The notes beneath the pieces are model-generated. The model was not told the DNA's origin, ran no database searches, and saw nothing but the letters and a program-made list of their open reading frames with translations. The translations under genes were made by a program, and so were the position numbers. DNA of 64,000 bases. It comes from Stentor coeruleus. Lineage: Eukaryota; Ciliophora; Heterotrichea; Heterotrichida; Stentoridae. The stretch lies in the NCBI GenBank assembly GCA_001970955.1, contig MPUH01000256.1:1-64000 (forward strand), read 5' to 3'. Shown here in pieces: positions 29,048 through 39,454 of this stretch (position 1 is the stretch's first letter; each line of letters opens with the position of its first letter).

Positions 29048-30005
29048 TTAAACTCTTACAATTCGTGAATTCTGAGGTAATGGAGGAAGGAAAGGCTTAT
29101 ACTTATATTCGTTTAAATAGCAATACTTCATGCAGTCTGTTGCTAGTTGAAATATTCTTCCGCTTTGGCCTTTGAAGTTCACACGCGATATGGAAGTTAA
29201 AATCTCGTGAGGTTCACAAAATACTATATAGGAAATACCTGTATCTCGAGTCCAGATCAGCATGGCTAAAGCTATAAATTCCATCATAAGGAACTTTTCT
29301 TGACTTTCTGTGCTGAAAATTAAATCCCAAGCATGTAACACTTCATTGAAGAAAAATTCCCTAGCAAACATACATCTGAGCCATTTCCTTTATATCAAAT
29401 ACATAATAAAAATACTGACATCAATATTTTGTCGATCAATTAAAATAAAGAATTCTATATCTATAAGCTTTAGCCACACATAGACTATACGATCACAAAT
29501 TTTCCTAAATTCACTTGTCTTCTGAATAAACAATTTCCAAAGTCCTGCCTTCATAATTCTATCAAAAATCATAAAGGAATCAGAATAGAAGTCACTGTTT
29601 AAAGAATTATACACGACATAAACAACAACACCAAGAATATACAACATACCTTGCTGATACCCTAAAAAGCTGTTTTTACTCCATACATAGCATACTTCTT
29701 GTAGTATTCTCTGAATATGAGGTAAACAGAAGAAATCACTTTCCAAAAATACTCTATGACTATCCATTACAATATCCTCACGCATTTTCGAAAGCTTTTT
29801 TCTAATTACCCAAGGATTCTGTATTTATAAGTACAGTGGGGCTTGTTGATAAAGGGTGGTCATCCTGCCAGGAATCTTGTTTCAATTGTTCATAAAATAG
29901 TCTTATTTTTCTTTTGCATTGCTCATAGTTACCTTGGAAATCCATATTCAGCCATCTCATCCAAATCTTAAGTCTATCTTTTTGATCTTGTTCATTACTA
30001 TCCAT
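29048..30005 (-). CDS. TBC-domain Rab GTPase-activating protein, 308 aa, introns of 16 and 15 nt
   Basis: TBC domains speed GTP hydrolysis by Rab proteins with a dual Arg/Gln finger. Removing introns 29819-29834 and 29388-29402 gives one frame of 927 nt. Splicing creates NPWVIRKKLSKMREDIVMDSHR, carrying the Arg finger IxxDxxR (R79), then YQQG with the Gln finger (Q113) and later KWLRCMFAREF, the conserved RW..CLF.REF box. Both fingers are present, so the enzyme should be active. The layout is closest to small TBC proteins such as TBC1D13; the target Rab is unknown. Confidence 0.87.
29388..29402 (-). other. 15-nt intron 2 of the TBC gene
   Basis: GTATTTGATATAAAG on the coding strand. It ends AAG rather than the usual TAG. 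Removal gives SIFIM-KWLRCMFAREF. Confidence 0.88.
29819..29834 (-). other. 16-nt intron 1 of the TBC gene
   Basis: GTACTTATAAATACAG on the coding strand; removal joins ..STSPT to NPWVIRKK and creates the canonical TBC entry motif. Confidence 0.9.
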
Positions 30006-31464
30006 TTCTTAAAACAATTATACACTAGTTGATGAAGAGAAAGTCTTAGCCCAATCAGTACATAATTTAAATTTCCATAAAGTTTAATATTTTATCTTTT
30101 CTTGATTCTTTTGATTAGAATTTTTCTCGCTCATGAAAACGAGGTCTTTTATAATTAATAAACTAAGTAAAATAGTTTAGTAAGGATTACTGTTTGAAAA
30201 TTTAAGAACTATAATTATACAACTTACTTGAATTTATCTAGATATTGAAGATATGGAAGTGTATTTAGGTTAATAAAGAGTAATGGCGAAAGAGTGAATT
30301 TTTATGTTTTTTTAAAGGGTAAATTAGAGTTAGTTTTAGCAATTTTGCTATGAAATAACTTATTGGGAATTGAAGCAAAAGGAATTAATACTTGATCATA
30401 ACCTTTGCTGTTTTCATTATTCTTGTGTGATGCATTTCTTTTGTATGCTATAAGCTTCTAATCGCTCTTTATGGTACAAATATTTTGTGTTTGAGCGTAC
30501 CATAATGTTTAATCACAGTATAATTTCTTAGAACAGACTTTTTTGTCAAGATTCAAAATTGACTTAGATTTTGAAGCATGTTATTATTTATCATAGTAGT
30601 CAAGCTTTATTCTGTTCAGAACTCATTGTGAAGATAATAGGAGCTGGCGAGTCAGAACCTGAATCATGATAATATTCCATCTAGGCTATTTCTTAGTTTC
30701 TCTATAGATTACTCATATTTATTAGTATTTTCCTTAGAACTAAAAGTTTCTGAACGATGAATATTTGAGTCTTTTATCTGTTGTAAGACCTTAATTTTAC
30801 AGGATTTATAAATGTTTTCCATATTAGAAAATTTTGATATTAAGTGTGCCAAAAAAATCAAAGTCGCTAGCTTCTAATTTACTGAAATGGAAAGACGATG
30901 AGGTTGAAATAGCTGGAAACGACTGAATTTATCAATAAGATTAGATTTTGTTTAATGAACCCCTTTTTGTAAGCAAAATAAGAAAATTTAAATTACAATT
31001 TTTAAGCTAAGCACCAAAATATAAACTTTTTTCAGTGAACTTGCAAGATTAGACGTCATTTGGATGTATTCATATGGAAACGTATCAACAAAGACCACCT
31101 ATGGAGTAATTTTAGATTGTTCAATAACTTAAGATGACCCTAGTACCCTAATATATAATTATAGTCAGCACTTTTGTTACAAAAATAGCACTAAAGAAAT
31201 TCTTTATTCATTATCGTCAGGAATTTTGATGATATTTTTACTCTAGCTCACTGAGGAAAAAGTAAAGCTTACATCTATTTCCATGTTGTCAAACAAAAAG
31301 AAATCCAACTAAATACTAAAATTTAAATAAGACATCAATAAAATTACTAAGCGAAATCGAATTAGCTGGCACTAAATAAGATTGTTTGTAAATTTTCCAA
31401 GCAATATGCTTGGATTGACTATAATTTTCTGACTGCTAGCACTATGAGACTTATATAAAAATAA
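30006..31464. other. Intergenic with coding-like relics
   Basis: No intact gene. On the minus strand around 30680-30850 a 40-residue stretch rich in Lys/Ser/Asn is open, followed by MEYYHDSGSDSPAPIIFT in another frame, and MVRSNTKYLYHKERLEAY near 30470; they are separated by stops that no tiny intron removes. This looks like an eroded gene of unknown type. Confidence 0.35.
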
Positions 31465-31848
31465 ATGGTAGACATAAATCACCCACTCCTAGGAGTAGAA
31501 TCAACCGCAACTTTCAATGAACGTTATGGCCATCATATACCTGTGCCTACGTCGCAAGAATATCTATTAGCAGAAATAAAAAATTATAATGATGAATATC
31601 CTATGTTCGCTAAAGGATATTTAGAGGATGGACCTCAAGGTGCATCTTTTGGAAGGAAGTTCTTCGCAACTTTGATTTTTATTTTGTTCAATCTCATAAT
31701 TGGGTTTATTTTACTATGTGTTTGGGCCATGCTAATACTTGACCTAGTTTTTCTTGCTCTTTCAATTTATGTAATAAGAAAAGCAGTAATTATAAGCTGG
31801 GTATGGAGAGTGCAATACATCGAAAAAAGTTATGGTTTAGATGAGTAA
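31465..31848 (+). CDS. Small membrane protein with two helices, 127 aa
   Basis: Not recognised. A soluble N-terminus of about 67 residues (MVDINHPLLGVESTATFNER) precedes two adjoining hydrophobic segments (about 68-90 and 93-112) and a short polar tail ending KSYGLDE. No signal peptide, so a tail-located hairpin or two-pass membrane protein is likely. Codon use and amino-acid balance are like the neighbouring real genes. It sits directly before the cluster of larger membrane-protein paralogues but does not look like them. Confidence 0.65.
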   Translation: MVDINHPLLGVESTATFNERYGHHIPVPTSQEYLLAEIKNYNDEYPMFAKGYLEDGPQGASFGRKFFATLIFILFNLIIGFILLCVWAMLILDLVFLALSIYVIRKAVIISWVWRVQYIEKSYGLDE

Positions 31849-32050
31849 AAATTCTTGTTAGTTTAAGATTTATATTAATTCTAAATATGCTTATCCGTAG
31901 GATTATCAATTATTAGTTTCAGATAAATATAATAAGTTATTTCATTCTGAAAATAAATTAGATTAAATATCGCATCGATTATATAATATATTTTAGAAAG
32001 TTTTAAGACCTATTTAATGTTTATACGCTATTGCATTTTCATAGTGATAT

Positions 32051-32719
32051 TCAGCAGAATTTTATCAAAGAACACCTTGTACTTTCATCAATTAGGGTTA
32101 ATCTAATGTATATTCCTCTGATTAGCAAAATCTGAATTAATTCAATACCAAATAAGAATACACAAAATATGATAAGAGTAATTATATATGTTGGTATTTT
32201 AGGACTATTGATAGATATTGCTATTAGAAGTATATTTCTGCTTATTATTTGAATAAACAAAATGATACCATAGCAAATAAGCATATTTCCTTTAAGATTT
32301 CTGCATCCTAAATAACCACTGATATCAAAAAGTATTAAAAATGTCAAAGGAGGTAAAGCTAAAAATATTGGAACGCTCATTGAAACTCTTAATAAAATAA
32401 AAAATCTCAGCCAAATTCCAAATTTTATAATTTTAGGCACAGGTGTAAAAATAATATTGTGTTCTTCTGCATCATCAAAAGCTTTCATAGCTTGAATGTC
32501 GTTTCGATTATAATCTTTTTTAATTTCGAATTCACTTCCTTTCTGCTCTTCGGTTTCAATAAAATCGTTTCTGTTCGTAATCGATTTTATCCTTGGAGTA
32601 TCTGAATTTGATGATTGATTATTAGATTTAGCAAAGATTGAATTTTCTTCATGTATACAACTTGCTGACTTCACAAGTGCCGCCTTATCATTCATTTTAT
32701 AACAAAATATAACTTTCAT
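32051..32719 (-). CDS. Four-helix membrane protein, local family member A, 222 aa
   Basis: Unrecognised family. About 90 polar, probably cytosolic, Ser/Asn/Glu-rich residues precede a hydrophobic C-terminal domain of four segments. Shared with the genes at 33004 and 35971: an 'I..W[LM][RK]..' entry helix (here FGIWLRFFILLR), a Pro, then '[LI][FL][DE]I.G..G.R.L' (here LFDISGYLGCRNL), and a conserved Arg/Lys two helices later. A second Met 24 bases downstream (MNDKAALVK) is the likelier start, since paralogue B also begins MN. Ends TGA, evidence that TGA is a stop here. Function unknown. Confidence 0.7.
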   Translation of the reverse strand: MKVIFCYKMNDKAALVKSASCIHEENSIFAKSNNQSSNSDTPRIKSITNRNDFIETEEQKGSEFEIKKDYNRNDIQAMKAFDDAEEHNIIFTPVPKIIKFGIWLRFFILLRVSMSVPIFLALPPLTFLILFDISGYLGCRNLKGNMLICYGIILFIQIISRNILLIAISINSPKIPTYIITLIIFCVFLFGIELIQILLIRGIYIRLTLIDESTRCSLIKFC

Positions 32720-32808
32720 CGTCTTAATTAGTTTCTTTCTAAAGCTCTGCGCTTTAATACCTATGAGTCAAGCCTAGCAGAGTATTTTACTTGAGAGTAT
32801 TTGCTTAT

Positions 32809-32985
32809 TCAAATTATAGTTCTCACAATCCTCATTGAATTAACTTCATCAATTAAGACAGAAAATGGAGCTACTGAGAGGGTGGTATATACTGCATTGC
32901 CAACTCCCGGGGCATGCGTAATTACATTTGGGTGCTTATTAAACGCAGTGCTAAGAGGAATATAATATTTAGTATCACCATGCAT
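32809..32985 (-). CDS. 58-aa small open frame of unknown function
   Basis: ATG to TGA, 58 codons, reading MHGDTKYYIP...NVITHAPGVGNAVYTTLS...VLIDEVNSMRIVRTII. Its composition (Val, Ala, Gly, Pro, Thr) is that of a folded protein and is quite unlike the Asn/Lys/Ile noise in surrounding DNA; local GC content is clearly higher. It may be a small gene or the surviving exon of a larger lost one. It lies between two membrane-protein paralogues on the same strand. No family was recognised. Confidence 0.4.
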   Translation of the reverse strand: MHGDTKYYIPLSTAFNKHPNVITHAPGVGNAVYTTLSVAPFSVLIDEVNSMRIVRTII

Positions 32986-33003
32986 TACTAAAAGTTAAAC
33001 TAA

Positions 33004-33687
33004 TTAACAGCAAAAAACTCTATTTTTCATAGTATCAAGCACAGAAGCTCTTGCATAGGCATCAAGCTTTACAATGACATTGTAGTATTTAAATAGCAGA
33101 CCAATGTGGATAAGATCATAAACAAAATCAATAGATGTAAAAATAATTATAACTTGAAACAAAATTGGGAAGTCTTGACTATCAAAACACATTACAATTA
33201 CTGTCAAGCTCCTTGCTACAACACAAATAAGAATAAAAATTGCATAAAATATATTTAGCCCTTGTATTAACAAGCGTGCTGCTGCATAACCTACAATATC
33301 AAAGATTAATACTATGAGTGTGCATGGAGAGGCATAAAAAAATATTCCATTCATGAAAATGCGCACCAATATTAAAATCCTCATCCAAAATGAAAATTGT
33401 ATTATTCGATTACTGGCAGAGTAAAAGTTCAAACGAGAAGCTCTTAGGCTAGTATTATCTTCTCTTTGACTTATTGCAATTTCATTATTTGTAATATCTT
33501 GGCTATTTTTGAAAACTGGGTATGGAAGGATTTGAGAGCTTGAAGTAAGCATGTGCTTATTTTTTTCTTGAGGGATTTCTATTTTAAGCTTTTTATCATT
33601 ATTTTCATCGGTTTTAACCTTTAACAATTGTAAATCTTCTATATTTTTCGAATTTGACGGCCGTACTTGCGTAGAATTGTTATTCAT
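33004..33687 (-). CDS. Four-helix membrane protein, local family member B, 227 aa
   Basis: Paralogue of the genes at 32051 and 35971. A polar N-terminal half (MNNNSTQVRPSNSK, Lys/Glu/Ser-rich, about 95 residues) is followed by four hydrophobic segments. Shared landmarks are FSFWMRILILVRIF, LIFDIVGYAAARLL and an Arg (VARSLTV) in the third segment. It ends in RVFCC; a terminal Cys pair could be lipidated. Same strand as member A, with a 58-codon open frame between them. Function unknown. Confidence 0.7.
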   Translation of the reverse strand: MNNNSTQVRPSNSKNIEDLQLLKVKTDENNDKKLKIEIPQEKNKHMLTSSSQILPYPVFKNSQDITNNEIAISQREDNTSLRASRLNFYSASNRIIQFSFWMRILILVRIFMNGIFFYASPCTLIVLIFDIVGYAAARLLIQGLNIFYAIFILICVVARSLTVIVMCFDSQDFPILFQVIIIFTSIDFVYDLIHIGLLFKYYNVIVKLDAYARASVLDTMKNRVFCC

Positions 33688-35970
33688 TTTTATAAGTTTC
33701 TTTTCAAATATGTTCTAGAGGTGTTGAAGAATCTAAGAAATTAAGATGTTAGTTTTTATTTTTGATTAATCTTAGCTTTTCACTTTTGTAAATTAAAAAC
33801 ATTAGCAATAGATATAATAGATAATATCACATACTAATAATGCCTTAATTTTCTTCCAGGCTATCAAGATAATTGATTTAATGCCTTTTAATGTTGATAG
33901 CATCACAGATAGATGACATTATTACTACCTTATCATATAAAAATTGCAAATAACTGATGCAATCAAAGGTGCATTTTAATAATTAATATTAGAAATTATA
34001 GTTTCAATCCCAAGGTCGAATTAAAATAAAGTCAGAAGTGAAAAAAAAGATAAAGACAAAGGAAATTAATAATTTAGTGGGCTTCAAAAATGAAATTTAA
34101 AGGATAAAGTAAATTATGCTATTTTATTAGCATTGCACACTTGAGTGCGAAGTGATTATAAAAGTTAATGCAGATTTTACAAGTCAAAATGATTTGTGAT
34201 GAAGTATTAAATCAAGAAGAAGGTAAAAGAGTTGAAAAAGATATTGAATTATCCATTTAATATCAAAGACCACTGCAGATGGTAACCATGAAGTTCGAGA
34301 ATATATAAGACTGAAAGATTAATTAAGATTAACTATTTGATATCTTCAGAATGCTGTAATAGTTTTAGCTCATGCAAATTTGAATAAAATATATTTTCAA
34401 GGCTGGATTCTTATTAATCGGATGAAGACAAAATTTTCGATAATTTCTTTAAACCTAAGAATAAAATCCTTGAGTTTTATCTGCAATTCTTTGAATAGCG
34501 AAAGACAGTCAATCAAATTTGTTCATGAACTGAGAGGAATTTAGAAAATGAAAAAATGAAGAGAAACAGAAAAATAATCCAAAAAAGATAGCATCTTGAA
34601 TTTATGTAGTGTACTTCAAATTTACTTAAAAAATATATATGTCTCTTCTTTATCATTTAATATATATAAGTTATTACAGACTGTGCTAAATATATAGGAG
34701 AAAAAAATCCTATATATAGTTATAATATTGAAGTTTCAAATATCTTCAAAAAAATGCTAAATAAATGATTTTTATTTAATATTGTATTTTGTATCAATGT
34801 AATTATGTTAGAATTTAAAATAATTATAGTGTTGGGAATTTTTGAAGTTGAGAGTAGAAATAATAAGACAAATTTTATCTAATCAATAGAATTATGATTA
34901 TCGGCACTTAAATTTATATAGAAAATATTATCAGCGTACATATTTGAGCGAAAATACAAACTTCAGTTTTAGTAGCTCTTCAAGCAATTCAAAAATCGAT
35001 GAAAGTGATAATCAGGAAGTTGCGATAGTGGGGAAAACAGTTAAGATATAGATTTAGAGGAAATTAGTGATAATATAATTTGCATACCAGAAATAACTCT
35101 TAACCCAACACTAAGCCTATGATGCATTAAAACCTGAATTTATACCAAATTTAATGAATTATTATTTTTTGTTTTATATTAAATATAGCCTGAGAATACG
35201 AAAATGCTTATCAATATTTTATTTACAATTCCTTGGCAAATCTTAATCCACAAAACAAAATTTCCATATACGAAAGCTTATCATAAAATATTCAAGACTT
35301 AATATACTATTTTCTATAACCCATGCAGTTTTAAAACTTATTTGTATAATTCCTATGTTACTCTACTTCCAAAATTGATTTTCGATATTTTTCGATTCCA
35401 TTTTGTTGAATTTGTTTAAGTTTATTAATTTTGTTCGGGATTTGCTTATCAGTCAAGCTTCCTATGACTGTTTGCTTATAATCGCATATGGAAACTGTAT
35501 TGAAAATAAGAATCATAAAATGTTATCTTTGCAGTTTTAACTATAATAGATTGCTTAGAAGTTGCTTTATTTTTTGTATAATCTAATGAGTTATTTAGAT
35601 AAGAAACATTAAAAAATATAGTTAAAATCATGAGAAAAAAATATGGATCGAAGGAATGCTTTTAAAAAATCTATTAAATTAATTTTCATAGCTAATTATT
35701 ATTGCTCAAGGCTATGATAATGTATTTTTTGATTAACTTTACCTGAATAAAATGCTATGCATTCAAACTTTGGGAAATTTTCCTTGAGTTATTTATTATT
35801 TTAAAAGAAGCACCTTTTTTCGTAGAAGAAAGCAAAAAACTTTTATATATTCATAGAATAATAACACTTCATAATTTATCAAAAAATATTTCATGCTATT
35901 TCTTTATTTTGTTATAGATAAGCACTCGATGATTAAATCGAAATAATAATTCAGATATGAAAAAATAAAT
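33688..35970. other. 2.3-kb intergenic region with possible gene relics
   Basis: No intact gene. Around 34265-34545 on the plus strand a long stretch reads like protein apart from two stops (..NEVREY-like start, NAVIVLAHANLNKIYFQGW..). Around 34960-35115 a Ser-rich stretch followed by an acidic one and ICIPEITLNP resembles the N-terminal half of the family member at 35971 (which has CIPRKINPLDPP). The latter may be the remains of another paralogue; the likeness is weak. Confidence 0.35.
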
Positions 35971-36981
35971 ATGAGGTCCAGAAGATCATTATGCACTGTT
36001 TCCATTTCAGAATCAGAAAAAGACGAAAACGAAACACAAGTAATTAGCATTGATGAAATTAAATTCACATCAAATGCAAAAAATTCTGACAATACATGCA
36101 TAATAAAAATTCCTGAAGCTGAATATCCTAAAATTCCTAATTTTTCAAGAAATACAATTTCAAGCATTTCCATTTCCAGTTCTTTTTCACCTGAAATAGA
36201 AGTCAATGATAATAAAATCATAATCAGTAGTTCGCATAGTAGTTCATTTCAAAATTTCGAAGAAGAAAAGAAATTGTCTTCAAGCTCAGAAATTAACTCC
36301 TCGGAAGAAGATCCATCAAGTAAATCTTCAATAAAAATTCAATCTCCTGAAATATCATCTTCAAGATTTCAACATCCTGGAGATAAATGCTCAAATAGAA
36401 GCTCGCTTAACAGCAGCTCTTCAAAAAGCAATGCTATTAGTAATAGGGCATCATCTTTCCACCTAAATGTTCATGATTGCATACCAAGAAAAATCAACCC
36501 TCTAGATCCTCCTGTTGTTCGTGAGCATCACCATGAATTTGAACCTTTTGAAAAAGAGATAGTAAAAATCTCAAGAAACGCTGGAATATTAATTTGGATG
36601 AAAACTTTAACCAGTGTTGTTCTTATGCGAATTTATCCGCCAATTATTTCTATTTTATTATTTGAAATAATAGGATGTTTCGGATCGAGAAAGCTTAACA
36701 AAATCAGTTTGATTATTTATTTAGTATATTTAGTACTTGGAGCAATCATAAAGTTGATTTTTATCATCCTGATTTCATTTTTGATATATGATGATCAAAA
36801 AAAAATTGTCTTTTCTTTTTTAATTTTTTTTGAAGCAACAGATATTTTATTTGGTTATATTTGCATTAGGCTTTTATTGAAGATAAACAAGCTCACACAA
36901 AAAGAAAAGAGTACTTTACTAGATAAAATGGGAAGAGAGAAAATGAAATTCTTTGATTATATTTGCTGCTATGTAATATAA
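35971..36981 (+). CDS. Four-helix membrane protein with Ser-rich tail, local family member C, 336 aa
   Basis: Third and longest paralogue of the family at 32051 and 33004, on the opposite strand. The N-terminal 205 residues are hydrophilic, dominated by Ser runs (ISSSHSSSF, KLSSSSEINSSEED) with acidic spacers, typical of multi-phosphorylated disordered tails. The C-terminal domain has four hydrophobic segments with ILIWMKTL, Pro-Pro, LFEIIGCFGSRKL and a Lys (IKLIFIIL) in the matching place. It ends DYICCYVI, with a Cys pair like member B. Function unknown. Confidence 0.72.
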   Translation: MRSRRSLCTVSISESEKDENETQVISIDEIKFTSNAKNSDNTCIIKIPEAEYPKIPNFSRNTISSISISSSFSPEIEVNDNKIIISSSHSSSFQNFEEEKKLSSSSEINSSEEDPSSKSSIKIQSPEISSSRFQHPGDKCSNRSSLNSSSSKSNAISNRASSFHLNVHDCIPRKINPLDPPVVREHHHEFEPFEKEIVKISRNAGILIWMKTLTSVVLMRIYPPIISILLFEIIGCFGSRKLNKISLIIYLVYLVLGAIIKLIFIILISFLIYDDQKKIVFSFLIFFEATDILFGYICIRLLLKINKLTQKEKSTLLDKMGREKMKFFDYICCYVI

Positions 36982-37880
36982 GAAGCTTTAGAATAATTGA
37001 TTAAGTACTAACAAATTAAGATTTGAGAGTTATAGAAAGTTGATAAAAATCATATAACAACAATAATTAATAATGAAAGTCTTAACCACAAAAAAAAAGG
37101 TAATGGCATACTCATTAATTAGGAAATCTCTATATCAATGGATAAATTCAAAGTCAGCAACAAATTCTTTGAAGCTAGATAAAAAAATTCATAGGATGAT
37201 TGATTAAAACTATTTGAAAAAAGTAGATATTATCTTGAATATATTGTATAACCAAGAAAGAGCTAACAATAGAATATCTATTACTGAGAGTAAGATAAAG
37301 CAATATATGCCTAGGAAGCTAAAAAATAGGTTTTCATCTACAAATCAGAACTATGTATTGTTTCAAGCATCAAACATCACTATTGTAGGTAAATATGGAT
37401 TGCATGCAAGGATTTTATTCAATAATTGGCTTGATGGATTCGAAGATTTTATATATTACTTCTTAAGTCTACTGATTTATCCGAAGGAATTCTAAAGTAT
37501 AGAAAATATTGCCAAATTGAAGTAGTTTTAAAAATCATTTTTTCACCAATGTAATATTCACATTATGTCATTACAATGATAAAGACAAGAAATTATGTTT
37601 TCACTTATTATTGAGTGGTTAAAACTGCATAAAATTTTGATTTTTCAGTCGAAAGTTTGATTTCACCCTTTATAGGTTATGATAGTAAGCACTTTGAAAC
37701 AATTTCATATATAAAGCATAAGCAGTTTAGTAATTCATATTAAATCGCATAATTTTTTTTCAAACTCAAGCATCTTATTTAAACTTATCCTTCCATTCAA
37801 TCAGAATACTAATAAGTCTAAATATTATTCATCCTATACCTAAAGCATATACCTCACCTTATATTTTATACATAGAAAAA
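36982..37880. other. Intergenic, one doubtful 93-codon frame
   Basis: A plus-strand frame at 37214-37495 contains SSTNQNYVLFQASNITIVGK and GLHARILFNNWLDGFEDF, which looks more protein-like than noise, but it has no recognisable domain and a weak start. It may be a relic. The last 130 bases before the La-motif gene are G-poor. Confidence 0.4.
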
Positions 37881-38585
37881 TCAATTAGTTAATATTTCAA
37901 TTTCCCGTGGGACCTTTTTAATAAAATTCATACTTGCCAGTTTCTTAAATTCCCTAGGCATCGTCACATTAGTTTTAGCATAAATCTCTTTCATATCATC
38001 CAAGCTATAAGCTAACACTTTTTTCACGCTCTTAAAAAAAAGACTGTTAATAGCATTAAACGAGTTCTCCTTCATATAATTATTAACACTTGTAAGTAGA
38101 TATACATAAGGGTTTGCATAGTCGATGCCACAATCATAGTCTAGCGCCTTCAAATGGTCCAAAGCGTTTAATGCTTCTGACTCACTTGTAAAATGTAAAA
38201 CCCAGTTTTTACCTTCTTTTGAAGCTTTTTTGCATTTAATATCCTGAAGTTTCTCTTGAAAGGATTCACAATCATGCACGTAAAGGACTTTTCTTGGGAT
38301 TTCGACTTTATTCCTAACGAAGCCATTGTTTAGTTCAAGTCCAGCTTGGTAGCAGGCACATAAAAGGTCAAGATCGCTTTTACAGATAGTTTTTATAGGT
38401 TCAAGATTTAGTACAAAATTAAGTGAAACCCAAAGATCGTGATTCATGCTCATGACCATACAGTAATCTTTTTCTAAGTTTTCTAGGCTAAAAAGTTTTT
38501 TAAGTTCATGGACAAGATCGGAGTCTAGGTAACTTGATGGAGATTTGAATGCAAATGATATGTCACTAGCATCTGGCTCAACCAT
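37881..38585 (-). CDS. La-motif RNA-binding protein (LARP), 234 aa
   Basis: Residues about 22-95 fit the La motif, a winged-helix fold that binds RNA 3' ends or poly(A): 'LKKLFSLENLEKDYCMV', 'MNHDLWVSLNFVLNLEPI' and 'GFVRNKVEIPRKVLYV' match the conserved 'YFS..NL..D..+...M....WV.+..+' pattern with its closing 'V+R'. A compact RRM-like region follows (about 95-150, KVLYVHDCESF ... GKNWVLHFTSESEALNAL). Which LARP class (La, LARP4, LARP6, LARP7/telomerase p65-like) cannot be decided; it is shorter than most. Single exon. Confidence 0.68.
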   Translation of the reverse strand: MVEPDASDISFAFKSPSSYLDSDLVHELKKLFSLENLEKDYCMVMSMNHDLWVSLNFVLNLEPIKTICKSDLDLLCACYQAGLELNNGFVRNKVEIPRKVLYVHDCESFQEKLQDIKCKKASKEGKNWVLHFTSESEALNALDHLKALDYDCGIDYANPYVYLLTSVNNYMKENSFNAINSLFFKSVKKVLAYSLDDMKEIYAKTNVTMPREFKKLASMNFIKKVPREIEILTN

Positions 38586-39454
38586 TTATATGTAGATTAT
38601 CCCCCCTTTTGATATAATCATTATGTATATATTTTGATATTTTTTGGGATAGAGTTAGGCTGTGTAATTTTGATTTTAGACTTATTAAAAAGGAGGATTG
38701 AAGCTTGATGTTTGGAATTGATAATGGAGGATTTTAATAAAAATCGAAACATCTTCGAAGAATTTATGTGGTGTTATAAGATTTTTGATGTGGAAAATCA
38801 ATGCTTTATTAGAATTAGGTTAATAGGTAAGCTGAATATTATTTTATATGTGCTAGGATATGAACCTATTAGGCTTATAAGGTTTTAGGTTTTGAATGAT
38901 AGATAATTTATATGATTATGTCTATAGAATTAGCATACAAGCGTGATTTATAATTTTTTATAGACATCTTTTGAATCAAACCAGCAGACTCGACAGGACA
39001 CTTATATAATAATTAATCTTAATTATTCGAATCATTTTATTTTAAAAAGAACTTTAAAAAAATCAATACAAAAAGCACAAGCTTTTGCACTAAAGCCTCT
39101 CAGTAAAAACTTCTCTTTTCAAATAAAAGTTTTATTTTATAATGCCACCCTAATCTAGATTGTATTCAAATAATCACATATGATTTATCATAGCCTCAAT
39201 TAACTCAAAAATTCTATTTAATAATAATCATTTTCCCTAATCTTCTTCCATTCCTAAATTTTTTATATTTAATGCAACCATCTTCTTCTAAACGAAATCG
39301 TTTCATTTACTATCTAGCCTAATAATCTTATCTTAAATTCGAGGAATCTAACGAATATCTGATAAAGCATCCTCAGATAGCTATAATTTTAAATATACAT
39401 AATAACTTAAATAATTCACTGTGCAATTCAAATACTTATAAATATTACTGTATT
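38586..39454. other. Divergent intergenic region with opposite strand skews
   Basis: About 870 bp between divergent starts. The left half (38640-38930) is C-poor and the right half (39060-39450) is G-poor on the plus strand. No gene was seen. Confidence 0.55.
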
